DNA of 64,000 bases from Chloroflexota bacterium (lineage in GTDB: Bacteria > Chloroflexota > Limnocylindria > Limnocylindrales > CSP1-4). Each line of letters opens with the position of its first letter. Position 1 is the first letter of the stretch. The notes beneath the pieces are model-generated. The model saw only the letters and a program-made list of their open reading frames with translations, was not told the DNA's origin and did no database searches. Location of the stretch: positions 1 to 64,000 of the forward strand of contig CANJLL010000004.1 of the NCBI GenBank assembly GCA_947475545.1, given 5' to 3'. Of the stretch, positions 8,744 through 18,123 are shown in pieces. Made by a program: the position numbers and the translations under genes.

Positions 8744-8981
8744 CCGCGTGCGGCACCGTGACGCGATCTCAGACCAGCATCAGCACCATTCGCTCCCCGA
8801 CGTCCCTGCAGTCGACGTCTCGAGAGCGATCGACGGGCGCCCACACGGCCGAGCGCCCCGCGTCTGCCACGGTCAATGGTGCCCGCCGTGACCAGCATGG
8901 TCGCCGTGGCTGGCTGGCTCCTTGTCCGGGTGGCCATAGCGGTGGGGATCGTCGACGCGATTGCCGAACGCCCGGGCCGGA

Positions 8982-9407
8982 CTACTGGACCGTGATCGTG
9001 GCCTTCATGCCCGCGAGGTAGTGACCCGCGACGTGGCAGCCGGCCAGGTAGGTGCCCGGGTCCTTGAAGGTGTAGGTCAGCTCCTTGGTCGTGCCGGCCT
9101 TCACCGAGATCGCGTTCGGCTCATCCATGGTCATCGGCATGGCGGCCATCTCGTTTTCGTGGTCGTCCTGGGCCTGCTGGTCACCGATCACGAACTCGTG
9201 GTCGATCGCGCCCGCGTTGGTCACGACGAACGTCACCGGCGATCCTGCCTTCAGGGTGATGACGGCGAGGTCGATCTGAAGGGCGTCGCTCAGCTTTACC
9301 TCCACCCTGGTCGCACTGGCAGCGGGTGAACCGGTCGACGCGCAGGCGGCGACGAGCACGGATGCCAGGAGGAACCAGACCAAGAGGATCGGGCGAACGC
9401 GACGCAT
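8982..9407 (-). CDS. Cupredoxin-like copper lipoprotein
   Basis: A 141-aa exported protein with signal peptide and lipobox (VLVAACAS). The mature part is a plastocyanin-like beta-sandwich. Type-1 copper ligands are visible as H in AIDHEFVIG and C, H, M in AGCHVAGHYLAGM. It probably binds one copper ion outside the membrane as a chaperone or electron carrier. The start ATG at 9407 lies 52 bp from a CsoR-like palindrome, so copper control is likely. It is divergent from the SHOCT-cupredoxin-CcdA-HMA-CopA run. Confidence 0.85.
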   Translation of the reverse strand: MRRVRPILLVWFLLASVLVAACASTGSPAASATRVEVKLSDALQIDLAVITLKAGSPVTFVVTNAGAIDHEFVIGDQQAQDDHENEMAAMPMTMDEPNAISVKAGTTKELTYTFKDPGTYLAGCHVAGHYLAGMKATITVQ

Positions 9408-9458
9408 CAGAACCTCGCAGCTTCGGAAGTGGGCCGCGCTCCAACGAAGGTCGTGACT

Positions 9459-9475
9459 ATACCCCCAGGGGGTAT
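9459..9475. promoter_or_regulatory. CsoR-like operator, copy 1
   Basis: A perfect palindrome (atacccccagggggtat) lies between the divergent cupredoxin gene (start 9407) and the SHOCT gene (start 9668). G/C tracts flanked by TA are typical of CsoR/RcnR-family operators controlling copper genes. An almost identical palindrome occurs at 21065. Confidence 0.7.
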
Positions 9476-9667
9476 GTTCTGCAACGGGCGGTCACCGCGC
9501 TTCGGCCTGCCCGACTGGTCGATGAGTGCCGCTTCCTGCGTGGGGCTTGACCAAGGCTTGATGAAGTCTTGGCACTTCCTGAGTTGATCCGGCCCAAGAG
9601 GCGTCCCACCCTAGACGCAGGCTGGAAGCGTCCTCTCCGGCAAACAACGCACGGAGGCGCCATCGTC

Positions 9668-9892
9668 ATGGCCAGCTGGACCTTGGGACTCGAACCCTGG
9701 GTGTGGATGGCCGCCTGGGCGCTCGTCCTGGGCGTAGCCGTCTGGCTCCTGGTGCGACAGCCGCGGCATGACGAGACCGCTGACGCGGTAGCCATCCTGC
9801 GCGCGCGGTTCGCACGTGGCGAGATCAGCGAGGAGGAGTTCCGGCGTGCGACTGCCGCGCTTGGCGCCGACCCCCGGCAGGTCCCCCGTTGA
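9668..9892 (+). CDS. Small membrane protein with SHOCT domain
   Basis: A 74-aa protein. The ATG at 9668 follows a ggaggcgcc ribosome site. One transmembrane helix (WVWMAAWALVLGVAVWLL) is followed by a short C-terminal SHOCT segment (AILRARFARGEISEEEFRRA). SHOCT segments are oligomerisation-type motifs found on many small membrane proteins. A second SHOCT protein sits next to a cupredoxin at 24157. It is first in a rightward run with cupredoxin, CcdA-like, HMA and CopA genes. Confidence 0.78.
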   Translation: MASWTLGLEPWVWMAAWALVLGVAVWLLVRQPRHDETADAVAILRARFARGEISEEEFRRATAALGADPRQVPR

Positions 9893-9951
9893 CCGCCCCT
9901 TCCGACCCGCCCTGTCGATCCGGGCGCTGAGCCCGAGCCTGGAGGTACACC

Positions 9952-10482
9952 GTGGATGAGACTCAGCCCATGACCCGCCGAGACCGGCGGGCGCTAGAGC
10001 GCGAGCGCGCGTCGGAGGCCGGGCTGTCGAGCCACCAGGCGCGGAAGGCGGCGTTGGCCCGCGAGGCACGCGGCCCCGTCATCCGCAAGGCCGCATTCGG
10101 GCTTGTCGTGGTGGCCGTCCTTGGCTTCGGTGCCTTCTTTGCCTTCGGCGACTTCCTGAACCGGCCGGTCGCGAGCAACGATTCGATCGATGTCCAGAGC
10201 TCCATGGCGGGCTTCACCCCATCCGTCATCAAGGTCACGGCGGGAACAACGGTGACGTTGGATTGGTGGACCCAGGACGCCGCGGTTCATCTCCAGGGCG
10301 GAGCCCACACGATGATCTCGCCGGAGCTTGGGCTCGCCGAGAAGCTCCCGGCCGAGAGCCGCCGCCAGGTGATCTGGACCGTGCCCGACAAGCCGGGCAC
10401 CTACGATGTGTGGTGCGAGACCTGCTGTGGCGGGAAGGACAGCCCCACGATGCACGGGAAGATCGTGGTCGAGGCCGCCTGA
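9952..10482 (+). CDS. Membrane-anchored cupredoxin (CuA-like site)
   Basis: A 176-aa protein starting at GTG 9952 after a ggaggt site. The N-terminal cytoplasmic part is charged (TRRDRRALERERASEAG); one helix follows (AFGLVVVAVLGFGAFFAFGDF), then an extracytoplasmic cupredoxin domain. The metal-loop segment DVWCETCCGGKDSPTMHG holds several Cys plus Met and His, with an upstream His (AVHLQGGAH), recalling the cytochrome oxidase subunit II/nitrous oxide reductase CuA loop. The stop overlaps the start of the CcdA-like gene (TGATG), so the two are coupled. Role in copper handling or electron transfer is inferred. Confidence 0.78.
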   Translation: MDETQPMTRRDRRALERERASEAGLSSHQARKAALAREARGPVIRKAAFGLVVVAVLGFGAFFAFGDFLNRPVASNDSIDVQSSMAGFTPSVIKVTAGTTVTLDWWTQDAAVHLQGGAHTMISPELGLAEKLPAESRRQVIWTVPDKPGTYDVWCETCCGGKDSPTMHGKIVVEAA

Positions 10483-11336
10483 TGAGCGCGCCGTCAGCCG
10501 ATGGCCTCCGGGAGCATCGGCTGGTCTTCGGCTGGCCGCTGCCGGCCGTCGTCCTGGTGACCGCGCTGCTCACTGTCGCGACGACGGCCGGCGCCTTCGT
10601 GCTGGCCGTCCCGTTCGAGGGCGGTGCGTTCGGGGGCCTGACCATCCCAATGGTCCTCGCGGCCGGATTCGCAGACGGCTTCAATCCATGTGCCTTCGCC
10701 CTGCTGGTGCTCTTCGCGACCTTCACGCTCACGCTCGTCAACGCGGTCACGGCCGACGGGACGCCGACGAGCGAGGCGCGGCGTCGGCTCCTGGGTGCCG
10801 GCTCCCTGTACGTGGGCGCCGTCTGGGTCACCTACTTCATCATCGGCCTGGGACTCCTGAGCGTCCTTTCGTGGCTCGGACGGGATCATCTGGTGGCCCG
10901 TGGTGCCTCCGTGCTTGCGCTGTTGATGGCGCTCTGGATGCTCAAGGACGTGTTCCTGCCGGGCGTCGGGCCCTCGATGATGGCGCCCGGTGGGACCCAC
11001 GGCCGGATGCAAAAGGCGATGGAGCGCGGCGGCCTGGGCGGCATGCTCCTCGCCGGCGTGCTGGTCGGCATCTGCACGGTTCCGTGCTCCGGTGCCATGT
11101 ACCTGCAGATCACCGCCGTCCTGCATGCGTCCGGCGGCGGGGCAACCGGCCTCGCCCTGCTCGCGCTCTACAACATCGCCTTCATCATGCCCCTGCTGAT
11201 CCTGCTGCTGACGGTGAGCAATCGTCGAGTCCTGGGCCGGATCGGCCGCTGGAATCGCTCCAACTCGCCGTGGATCAAGGCGGCCCTGGCGACCACGGTC
11301 ATCGTCATGAGCTTCGGCCTGATGGTGTCGATGTGA
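10482..11336 (+). CDS. CcdA/DsbD-family transmembrane thiol reductant carrier
   Basis: A 284-aa membrane protein with about seven to eight helices. Two conserved Cys motifs are present: FADGFNPCAFALLVLF and VGICTVPCSGAMYL, the internal pair by which CcdA/DsbD proteins pass electrons from cytoplasmic thioredoxin to the outside. Its ATG overlaps the cupredoxin stop, and its end overlaps the HMA gene by 4 bases (GTGA). In this setting it probably keeps extracytoplasmic copper-protein thiols reduced. Confidence 0.85.
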   Translation: MSAPSADGLREHRLVFGWPLPAVVLVTALLTVATTAGAFVLAVPFEGGAFGGLTIPMVLAAGFADGFNPCAFALLVLFATFTLTLVNAVTADGTPTSEARRRLLGAGSLYVGAVWVTYFIIGLGLLSVLSWLGRDHLVARGASVLALLMALWMLKDVFLPGVGPSMMAPGGTHGRMQKAMERGGLGGMLLAGVLVGICTVPCSGAMYLQITAVLHASGGGATGLALLALYNIAFIMPLLILLLTVSNRRVLGRIGRWNRSNSPWIKAALATTVIVMSFGLMVSM

Positions 11337-11659
11337 GCGCGGATGGTGTTCCGGCCGACACCGTCCTGGAGGCGATCCAGTTCCCGGTGTCCGGCATGGT
11401 GTGCGGGTCGTGCGTGAACCAGATCACCAGGGCACTCAAGCGACTCGGAGGCGTCTCCGCTGTCCGCGTTGACCTCGGACGCGAGCTGGTCACCGTGCGC
11501 CGCCGCCCCGACCTGACGTCCGACGCGGAGATCTCCGCCGCCCTCAGCACGGCTGGCTACGAGGCGGACCTCGATGCCGCCGTGCATCTGCCACTTCACG
11601 GGGACGGCGGCCTGCTGTCGCATCTGATCTGGCGCAGCGGCAGGCTCGCCCGAAGGTGA
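11333..11659 (+). CDS. Small HMA-domain metallochaperone
   Basis: A 108-aa protein starting with GTG at 11333, overlapping the CcdA-like gene by 4 bases. It is essentially one heavy-metal-associated domain: strand IQFPVSGMVCGSCVNQI with the metal-binding CxxC, then ALKRLGGVSAVRVDLGRELVTV. It resembles CopZ-type Cu(I) chaperones but has about 30 extra C-terminal residues. It lies just before copA and should deliver or store Cu(I). Coupling to a CcdA-like partner suggests its CxxC may also be a reductase substrate. Confidence 0.82.
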   Translation: MSADGVPADTVLEAIQFPVSGMVCGSCVNQITRALKRLGGVSAVRVDLGRELVTVRRRPDLTSDAEISAALSTAGYEADLDAAVHLPLHGDGGLLSHLIWRSGRLARR

Positions 11660-11712
11660 GCGGTCAGGGCTAACCAGCAGACCCGCGGCACGGCGTGACG
11701 GCGCCTGTTAGG

Positions 11713-11729
11713 ATACTCCCCCAGAGTAT
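11713..11729 (+). promoter_or_regulatory. CsoR-like operator, copy 2 (copA)
   Basis: Arms atactc and gagtat flank a C-rich centre. The palindrome ends 16 bases before the copA start, just ahead of its ggagag ribosome site. It suggests an extra copper-regulated start for copA inside the cupredoxin-CcdA-HMA run. Confidence 0.6.
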
Positions 11730-11744
11730 TGGAGAGAACAACCA

Positions 11745-14102
11745 GTGACCGCCCCATCCCCCATCCACATCGAGATCGTGTCGTTCCCCGTCGAGGGGAT
11801 GACGTGCGCCTCGTGTGTGAATCGAATCACCCGTTTCCTCTCGAAGGTCGAGGGCGTGGAGGAGGCGAACGTCAATCTCGCCTCCGAATCGGCGACCGTC
11901 CGCTACGACGCGTCGAAGCTGACGGTCTCGGACCTCGTCGCCGCCGTGGACGCGGCGGGCTACGTCGCCCGGGCCGAGCAGGCAGCCACGTCGGAACATG
12001 TCGCCGACGTCGCGGAGGCCGCCGAGGCCAAGGCCGACCGTGACGAGGCGGCCGCGCGTCACGTCGCCGAGCTGCGCCGCCGGTTGCTGGTCGCCACGGT
12101 CCTCACGATCCCGCTGCTGGGCGGGCTCGCCCGGATGACCGTCGCGCCGTGGCTCCCCGCGTTCCTGGCGAACCCGCTCTTCCAGCTCGCGCTGGCGACG
12201 CCGGTCCAGTTTTGGGCGGGCTGGCCGTTCTACACCGGCGCCATCAAAGCGCTCCGCCACAAGTCGACGGACATGAACACGCTCATCGCGGTGGGCACGT
12301 CGGCCGCCTTCGGCTACAGCGTGGCCACGATCCTGTTCCCCGGCTTCTTCCGCGCCGCCGGGATCGGCATGGCCGGCATGGACCTGCCGATGTACTTCGA
12401 CACCTCGTCGGCCATCGTCACGCTGATCCTGCTGGGCCGGTTCCTCGAGGCGCGGGCCCGCAGCCACACCTCCGACGCGATCCGCCGGCTCATTGGCCTC
12501 GCGCCGCGAACCGCCCGGGTCCTCCGGGACGGCGCCGAGGTCGACGTGTCGATCGCCGAGGTCCGCGTCGGGGACCTGGTCCGCGTCCGGCCGGGCGAGA
12601 CCATCGCCGTCGATGGCGTGGTGACCGACGGCGCCTCCGGTGTCGACGAGAGCATGATCACCGGCGAGAGCCTGCCGGCCTCGAAGCGGGTCGAGGACCT
12701 GGTCGTGGGCGGCACCCTCAACACCACCGGCACGCTGACGTTCCGCGCCACGCGGATCGGCGCGGACACGGTCCTGGCCAGGATCATCCGACTGGTGTCG
12801 GACGCGCAGGGCTCACGGGCGCCAATTCAGCGCCTCGCCGATGTCGTGACGAGCTACTTCGTCCCGGCGGTCCTCGGCCTCGCGGCGTTCACCTTCGTGG
12901 TCTGGTTCGTCTTTGGCCCGGCGCCGGCCTTCAACCTGGCGCTCCTGAACACGGTCGCCGTCCTGATCATCGCCTGCCCATGCGCGCTCGGGCTGGCCAC
13001 CCCAACCTCCATCATGGTCGGGACCGGCAAGGGCGCCGAAGCCGGCATCCTCTTCCGGAACGCGGAGGCGCTCGAGCGTCTGGGGTCCGTCCGGTCCGTC
13101 GTCCTCGACAAAACCGGCACGCTCACCGAGGGCAAGCCGCGCGTCACGGACATCATCCGCGCGGACGGTGCCCCCGAAGAGGAGATGCTGCTCGCCCTGG
13201 TCGCCGCCGCCGAGCGCGGCTCCGAGCACCCGCTTGCCGACGCGATCGTCCGCGAGGCCGGGACTCGCGGCCTGGCCATCCCCGTCACGACCGAGTTCAT
13301 CAGCGTCCCCGGTGGGGGTGTCGCAGCCGTCGCCTCCGGCCGCCGCATCCTCGTCGGCCGGCCCGGCTACCTGGAGGCGGAAGGGATCGACGTCTCCTCG
13401 CTGGTCGGTCCGGCCGACGCCCTCGCCGCCGACGGGCGAACGCCGGTGTTCGTTGCCATCGACGGCCTTCCGGCCGGCGTGCTGGCGATCGCCGACACCC
13501 TCAAGGCCGGCTCCATCGAGGCGGTTGCCGAACTCCACCGCCTGGGCATCGCCGTCACGATGCTGACCGGCGACAACCGGCGGACGGCCGAGGCGATCGC
13601 GCGCTCCGCGGGCATCGACAAGGTCGTGGCCGACGTGCGGCCCGACGGCAAGGCGGCGGCGGTCAAGGCGCTCCAGGCGGATCGCACGGTCGTGGCCATG
13701 GTTGGCGACGGCGTGAACGATGCCCCCGCCCTCGCCTCCGCGGACGTCGGCATCGCGATGGGCACGGGCACGGATGTCGCGATGGAATCGGCCGGTGTCA
13801 CCCTGATGTCGGGCGACCTGCGCGGCCTCGTCACGGCGATCGCGCTCTCGCGCGCCACGATGCGGAACATCCGCCAGAACCTGTTCTGGGCCTTCGCCTA
13901 CAACGTCATCCTCATCCCGACCGCCATGGGCGTCCTGTACCCCATCAACGGCGCGCTCCTGGACCCGATCCTCGCCGCGGCCGCGATGGCCCTGAGCTCG
14001 GTGACCGTGGTGTCGAACGCGCTGCGTCTTCGCCGGTTCCGCACCTCGGCCGCTGTCCGCAGCCCGCGGCCGGTGGCGGCCACGGCGCCCTCGGCGTCGT
14101 AG
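11745..14102 (+). CDS. copA: Cu(I)-exporting P1B-1 ATPase
   Basis: A 785-aa copper pump starting at GTG 11745. One N-terminal HMA domain has [10 protein letters not shown] (about residues 19-28). The core contains [44 protein letters not shown] and [10 protein letters not shown]. The last helices have [12 protein letters not shown] and the [18 protein letters not shown] segment, the YN and M-x2-SS signature of Cu(I)-specific P1B-1 pumps. It exports Cu(I) from the cytoplasm using ATP. A CsoR-like palindrome lies directly upstream; an HMA chaperone precedes it. Confidence 0.95.
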   Translation: MTAPSPIHIEIVSFPVEGMTCASCVNRITRFLSKVEGVEEANVNLASESATVRYDASKLTVSDLVAAVDAAGYVARAEQAATSEHVADVAEAAEAKADRDEAAARHVAELRRRLLVATVLTIPLLGGLARMTVAPWLPAFLANPLFQLALATPVQFWAGWPFYTGAIKALRHKSTDMNTLIAVGTSAAFGYSVATILFPGFFRAAGIGMAGMDLPMYFDTSSAIVTLILLGRFLEARARSHTSDAIRRLIGLAPRTARVLRDGAEVDVSIAEVRVGDLVRVRPGETIAVDGVVTDGASGVDESMITGESLPASKRVEDLVVGGTLNTTGTLTFRATRIGADTVLARIIRLVSDAQGSRAPIQRLADVVTSYFVPAVLGLAAFTFVVWFVFGPAPAFNLALLNTVAVLIIACPCALGLATPTSIMVGTGKGAEAGILFRNAEALERLGSVRSVVLDKTGTLTEGKPRVTDIIRADGAPEEEMLLALVAAAERGSEHPLADAIVREAGTRGLAIPVTTEFISVPGGGVAAVASGRRILVGRPGYLEAEGIDVSSLVGPADALAADGRTPVFVAIDGLPAGVLAIADTLKAGSIEAVAELHRLGIAVTMLTGDNRRTAEAIARSAGIDKVVADVRPDGKAAAVKALQADRTVVAMVGDGVNDAPALASADVGIAMGTGTDVAMESAGVTLMSGDLRGLVTAIALSRATMRNIRQNLFWAFAYNVILIPTAMGVLYPINGALLDPILAAAAMALSSVTVVSNALRLRRFRTSAAVRSPRPVAATAPSAS

Positions 14103-14126
14103 CGCTCCGGGTGCGCCGCTCCGCGG

Positions 14127-14627
14127 TCAGGCGTCCTGGACGTACACGTCGTCCTTCTCGATCGACACCTGAAACTCCTTCAGCGGTGTCGGCGGCGGCC
14201 CAGCGAGCACGGATCCGTTCACCACGCTGAAGTGCCCGCCATGGCATGGCGAGACGATGTCCGGGCTCTGGGCGGCGTCGTACGCCACGATGCAGCCCAG
14301 GTGCGTGCAGACGGCCGAGAAAGCCTTGATCCCGGTCGGGCCATTGCACACGATCACGGGCCTGGGGCCGAGCGTGACGACCTTGCCCGTTCCCGGCACG
14401 ATGGACTGGATCGTCCCTGCCAGAACCCGGCCGGCCTGGTTCGACGGGCTCTTCCCCGGCATCAGGAAGCCAGCCACGGGTGCCAAAACCAGCACGACCG
14501 TCGATGAGGCCGAGAAGCCGAGGAGCAGGCGGATGAACCGCCGGCGCGAGAGCGCTGCCGGCGGCCTTTCGGCGGGGTCCGACTGAACGCCCGCCAGGCC
14601 CTGGCCGCGTGACCGTCCTGCATCCAT
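14127..14627 (-). CDS. Rieske [2Fe-2S] protein with Tat-like signal
   Basis: A 166-aa exported iron-sulfur protein. The start at 14627 follows an aggggag site. The N-terminus has a twin-arginine-like SRRRFIRLLLGF and a hydrophobic segment. The cluster motifs are CTHLGC (about residue 109) and SPCHGGHF, giving the usual Cys-His pairs. It resembles the Rieske subunit of quinol oxidoreductases, but no cytochrome b gene is near. It is the last gene of the leftward run from the two-component system at 18123, so it may serve copper redox chemistry instead. Confidence 0.83.
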   Translation of the reverse strand: MDAGRSRGQGLAGVQSDPAERPPAALSRRRFIRLLLGFSASSTVVLVLAPVAGFLMPGKSPSNQAGRVLAGTIQSIVPGTGKVVTLGPRPVIVCNGPTGIKAFSAVCTHLGCIVAYDAAQSPDIVSPCHGGHFSVVNGSVLAGPPPTPLKEFQVSIEKDDVYVQDA

Positions 14628-14698
14628 GAGCGCTCCCCTTGTTCCGTGGCGCGTCGACGACGCTCGAAGGTGGGGACGCCGATACCCGGATCGATGGG

Positions 14699-16165
14699 TC
14701 AGCCGCGTGGGCTCGACGAGCCGGCCGGCCCGGACGTGGGGCTGAAGCCGGCGGGTGGATCCACAATGGTGATCGTCGCGCTGTACATCCCCATCGAGCA
14801 GGAGTAGCGCAGGACGCCGGCCTTCATCGGCGGCAGGTTGATCGTGTTGGTCCCGAGCTTGAGGCGCTTCGAGATGTTGAGGGACGGGACGACGAGCGAC
14901 GAGGCGCACGACGAGGCGCTCTTCGACTCGATCGTCCAGGTCGTCGCGAAGCCCGCGTAGATCTGGACGTTGCGCGGGCTGTAGCCCTGTGCCTCCTGCG
15001 TCGTCCGGAGCGCCTGGGTCCCATCCGCGGCGACCGCCCCCGGCAGCACCGCGGCCGCCGCGGTCTGGACGTCGAGGAACGGGATTGCCACGCCGGCCAG
15101 GCGGGCACCGGCGCTCCCGTTGATGATCGCGAACGCCAGGACGACGACCCCCACGAAGCGGAAGACCGTCGGCTTGGACTCGCTCGACACCATCGCGGGA
15201 AGGCCAGCGAGGCCCAGCAGGCCGGGCGCGGTGCCGATCGCGAACGTCGCCAGGAGGGCCGCGCCCAGGACCGGCGAGCCCGTCGACAGGGCGTAGACCT
15301 GGATCGCCTGGGTGAAGCCGCAGGGCATGAAGAACGAGAGGGCGCCGAGCACGGCTGAGCGGCGGTCGGAATAGGCGCCCATCGGCCCCTCGCCGAGACC
15401 CAGCCGGCGTGCCAGGCCCATGGGCAGCGTCGGCGACCATGCGGCCATCCGCGGCGACACGCCCATCAGCCGGGTCCCGAGGAGGGTCATCACGATGGCG
15501 ACCGTGATCATCAGGATGGCCGTCACCTGGGGCGGCATCGTCACGCTCGCGCCGAGCGCGCCGAGGAGGGCGCCGAACGCCCCGTAGCCGGCAATCCGGC
15601 CGGCGACAAAGGTCAGGGCCGGCCGCATCGATCCGCCGAGCTCCGGGGCACGCGGGTTACGTTCGCGGGCGGACTGGTAGGCCGCGGACATGGCCAGCAC
15701 CAGGCCGCCGACCAGGGCGGCGCACGTCGAGACACCGGCGGCGAGGCCGAGCAGCAGCGCCACGAAGATGCCGCCACGGCTGATGTCGCCCAGGCCGCCC
15801 GCCAGCTCGAAGAGCCCGGTCATCTGCGCGAGGAAGGCGAGCGCGACCACGATCCAGATGCTGATACCCACCTCCATCCATACCACCCGGTTGCGCTCCA
15901 GCCAGGGGGTATGGCCGATCTCGTACCCAGCCTGGTTGAGCGCCCGCTCGAGAGCCGCGGCCGGGACGGGCCGCCGGCTCTCGATGACGACGCGACCCTT
16001 CGTGGCCGACGCCTCGACCTTCTCGACCGACGGCAGCCGCGAGACGAAGCGCTGGATCCGGACCTCGCACGAGCGGCAGGTCATCCCCGCCACGGGGACC
16101 TCGACGCGAATGAGATTGGGTGCCGAGCCGCGGGCGGCGACGGCGGCGGTGCGTCGGCTGGCCAT
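14699..16165 (-). CDS. HMA - DsbD-like membrane domain - cupredoxin-like fusion protein
   Basis: A 488-aa three-part protein. Residues about 17-85 form an HMA domain (VAGMTCRSCEVRI). About 105-350 is a six- to seven-helix sulfite-exporter/DsbD_2-type membrane domain with Cys motifs GVSTCAALVGGL and FFMPCGFTQAI. A C-terminal extracytoplasmic domain of about 90 residues has cupredoxin character, with YSCSMGMYSATITIV near the end. The arrangement suggests handling of Cu(I) from a cytoplasmic chaperone-like domain across the membrane to a copper-binding domain. I chose ATG 16165 (MASRRT) over the upstream ATG at 16213. It follows the copper-type sensor kinase gene on the same strand. Confidence 0.83.
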   Translation of the reverse strand: MASRRTAAVAARGSAPNLIRVEVPVAGMTCRSCEVRIQRFVSRLPSVEKVEASATKGRVVIESRRPVPAAALERALNQAGYEIGHTPWLERNRVVWMEVGISIWIVVALAFLAQMTGLFELAGGLGDISRGGIFVALLLGLAAGVSTCAALVGGLVLAMSAAYQSARERNPRAPELGGSMRPALTFVAGRIAGYGAFGALLGALGASVTMPPQVTAILMITVAIVMTLLGTRLMGVSPRMAAWSPTLPMGLARRLGLGEGPMGAYSDRRSAVLGALSFFMPCGFTQAIQVYALSTGSPVLGAALLATFAIGTAPGLLGLAGLPAMVSSESKPTVFRFVGVVVLAFAIINGSAGARLAGVAIPFLDVQTAAAAVLPGAVAADGTQALRTTQEAQGYSPRNVQIYAGFATTWTIESKSASSCASSLVVPSLNISKRLKLGTNTINLPPMKAGVLRYSCSMGMYSATITIVDPPAGFSPTSGPAGSSSPRG

Positions 16166-16313
16166 CAGGACGCTGCTCCAGGGTATGTCGGCCGAGATCC
16201 CCGGCCGCTCCACCCCACTGTCGCCGTCTCGGGTCGAGCGTCCGTCCAGCCGTGGTCAAGCCGTGGTCAAGTCTTGGTCAAGGGCGACCGGAGCGGGCGG
16301 GCCTGTGCCAGCC

Positions 16314-17411
16314 TCAGGCCGCGGGCAGTTCCAGGAAGAACGTCGCCCCGCGGCCGGGTCCCGCGCTGTCGGCCCACGCCCGACCGCCCATCGCGGACGC
16401 CAGGGCCCGGACGATGGCCAGCCCGATCCCGGCCCCGCCCTCGACGCGAGATCGGGCGGGATCGACGCGGTAGAACCGCTCGAACACCGCCTCCAGCTGG
16501 TCGGCATCGAGACCCGGACCTTCGTCCCGGACCGAGACCTGGACCAGGTGCCCATTGGTCGACGTGCCGACATCGATGGTCGAGCCGTCCGGTGCGTGCC
16601 GGATCGCGTTGGACAGATAGTTCGAGAGCACCTGTGCGACCCGGTCCCGGTCGGCCAGCGCCGGCGCCGCACCGCTGCTGATCTCGATCCGGATGCCGCG
16701 GGCCTGGGTCTGCGGGCCGAACCGCTGCGCGACCTGGCCCGCGACCTCGGCGAGGTCCACCGGCCCCAGCCGGAGCGGCAGCTGGCGCGCCTCCGCCCGC
16801 CACAGCTCCGACAGGTCCGCGACCAGGCGGGTCAGGCGCGCGGTCTCGGTTCGCAACAGCCGCCATGTCTCGGGAGACGGCGAGATGACGCCGTCCTCGA
16901 GGCCCTCCAGGTAGCCGTCCAGGGTGGTCAGGGGCGTCCGGAGCTCGTGGGCGACGTCGCCCACCAGGCGGACGCGCCGCTGTTCCGTGGCCTCGAGGGA
17001 GCCGGCCATCTCATTGAACGACTCCGCGAGCTCGCCCAGCTCTCCCGGCTCGTCCGTCGGGACACGCTCGCCGTAGTGCCCGTGAGCAATCCGCCGGGTG
17101 GCCCTGGCGAGCGAGACGACCGGGCGAGCGATCCGGGCCGCGACCGCGAGGCTGACGACCCCGGCAGCGACCACGGCCGTGAATGTCGCAGCCAGCAGCG
17201 CATCCAACAGCGCGCTCCGGAACGCCGCCATCGTGGAGGTCGCCATCGCGTCGCCCATCGGGTCGCCGGGCAGGTGGCCCATGGCGTCGGCGAACCGTCC
17301 CGGACCGACGAGGAGGACGGCGATCCCCACCGTCCCGAGGGCCACCGCCGCCACGACGAGGAATGCGGCGAGGAGCCTGGCTCCGAGCGACCGTGGCAGC
17401 TTCACAGACAT
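16314..17411 (-). CDS. Sensor histidine kinase, CusS-like
   Basis: A 365-aa membrane kinase. It has an N-terminal helix, a short extracytoplasmic loop rich in Met (DAMGHLPGDPMGDAMATSTM), a second helix and a HAMP linker. The H-box reads GDVAHELRTPLTTL. N (NYLSNAIRHAPDGS), D/F (RDEGPGLDADQ) and G boxes (GAGIGLAIVRALA) follow. Its partner regulator lies 25 bp upstream. The Met- and His-bearing sensor loop and flanking copper genes suggest that it senses periplasmic-side copper or silver. A clear paralogue is at 21731-22849. Confidence 0.9.
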   Translation of the reverse strand: MSVKLPRSLGARLLAAFLVVAAVALGTVGIAVLLVGPGRFADAMGHLPGDPMGDAMATSTMAAFRSALLDALLAATFTAVVAAGVVSLAVAARIARPVVSLARATRRIAHGHYGERVPTDEPGELGELAESFNEMAGSLEATEQRRVRLVGDVAHELRTPLTTLDGYLEGLEDGVISPSPETWRLLRTETARLTRLVADLSELWRAEARQLPLRLGPVDLAEVAGQVAQRFGPQTQARGIRIEISSGAAPALADRDRVAQVLSNYLSNAIRHAPDGSTIDVGTSTNGHLVQVSVRDEGPGLDADQLEAVFERFYRVDPARSRVEGGAGIGLAIVRALASAMGGRAWADSAGPGRGATFFLELPAA

Positions 17412-17436
17412 GCGTCCCGCAGCCGGCCGCCAGCGG

Positions 17437-18123
17437 TCACGCCGGCTCACGCAGCCGGTAGCCGACGCCCCGGACGGTCTCGACGAAGCGCGGGCCGGCG
17501 GGGTCGTCGCCCAGCTTCCGGCGCAGGTTCGCGATGTGGACGTCGACGAGGTGGTCGTCGGCAACGAAGTCGCGGCCCCAGGCACCATCGAGGAGGCCCT
17601 GTCGGCTGACAACTACCCCGGGATCTCGGGCGAGGATCGCGAGGAGGCTGAACTCGAGCGCGGTGAGCTCGACCGGTCGACCGTCAACCCGGACCTGGTG
17701 GCGCGCCAGATCGACATCGAGCCCAGATGCGGGGCGCGACACGGGCGCAGACCGCGGCCGGCGGAGCATCGCTTTCACCCGGGCGACCAGCTCGCGGGGC
17801 GAGAACGGCTTGACGAGGTAGTCATCGGCACCGACGCTGAGCCCGACGATCCGGTCGATCTCTTCCCCGCGTGCCGTGAGCATCAGGACGTACGCGTCCG
17901 AGAACGTCCGGAGGCGCCGGCAGACCTCGACGCCGTCGAGCCCGGGCAGCATGACGTCCAGGATCACCACGTCGGGGTTGCGCGCCCGGATCGCCACCAG
18001 AGCCGCGAGGCCATCGCCTTCGCCGGCCACGTCGAAGCCCTCCCGCGCCAGGTACCCGGCGATCAGGTCGATGATGGGCGGCTCGTCGTCGACGACGAGG
18101 ACGAGCGGCCGGCTGGTGGTCAT
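17437..18123 (-). CDS. OmpR-family response regulator
   Basis: A 228-aa DNA-binding regulator. The receiver domain has VDDEPP, phospho-acceptor Asp in DVVILDVMLPG (about residue 52) and the conserved Lys in YLVKPFS. The C-terminal winged helix includes VDVHIANLRRKLGD and VRGVGYRLR. The start is ATG 18123 (MTTSRPL). It should act with the kinase at 16314 to control the neighbouring copper genes, possibly including the divergent CopB-type ATPase at 18296. Confidence 0.92.
   Translation of the reverse strand: MTTSRPLVLVVDDEPPIIDLIAGYLAREGFDVAGEGDGLAALVAIRARNPDVVILDVMLPGLDGVEVCRRLRTFSDAYVLMLTARGEEIDRIVGLSVGADDYLVKPFSPRELVARVKAMLRRPRSAPVSRPASGLDVDLARHQVRVDGRPVELTALEFSLLAILARDPGVVVSRQGLLDGAWGRDFVADDHLVDVHIANLRRKLGDDPAGPRFVETVRGVGYRLREPA

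Noticed and set aside
15900-15925. A further CsoR-like box (gggggtat ... gtaccc).
   Set aside because: It lies inside the coding sequence of the HMA-DsbD fusion, is not symmetric and is not upstream of a gene.
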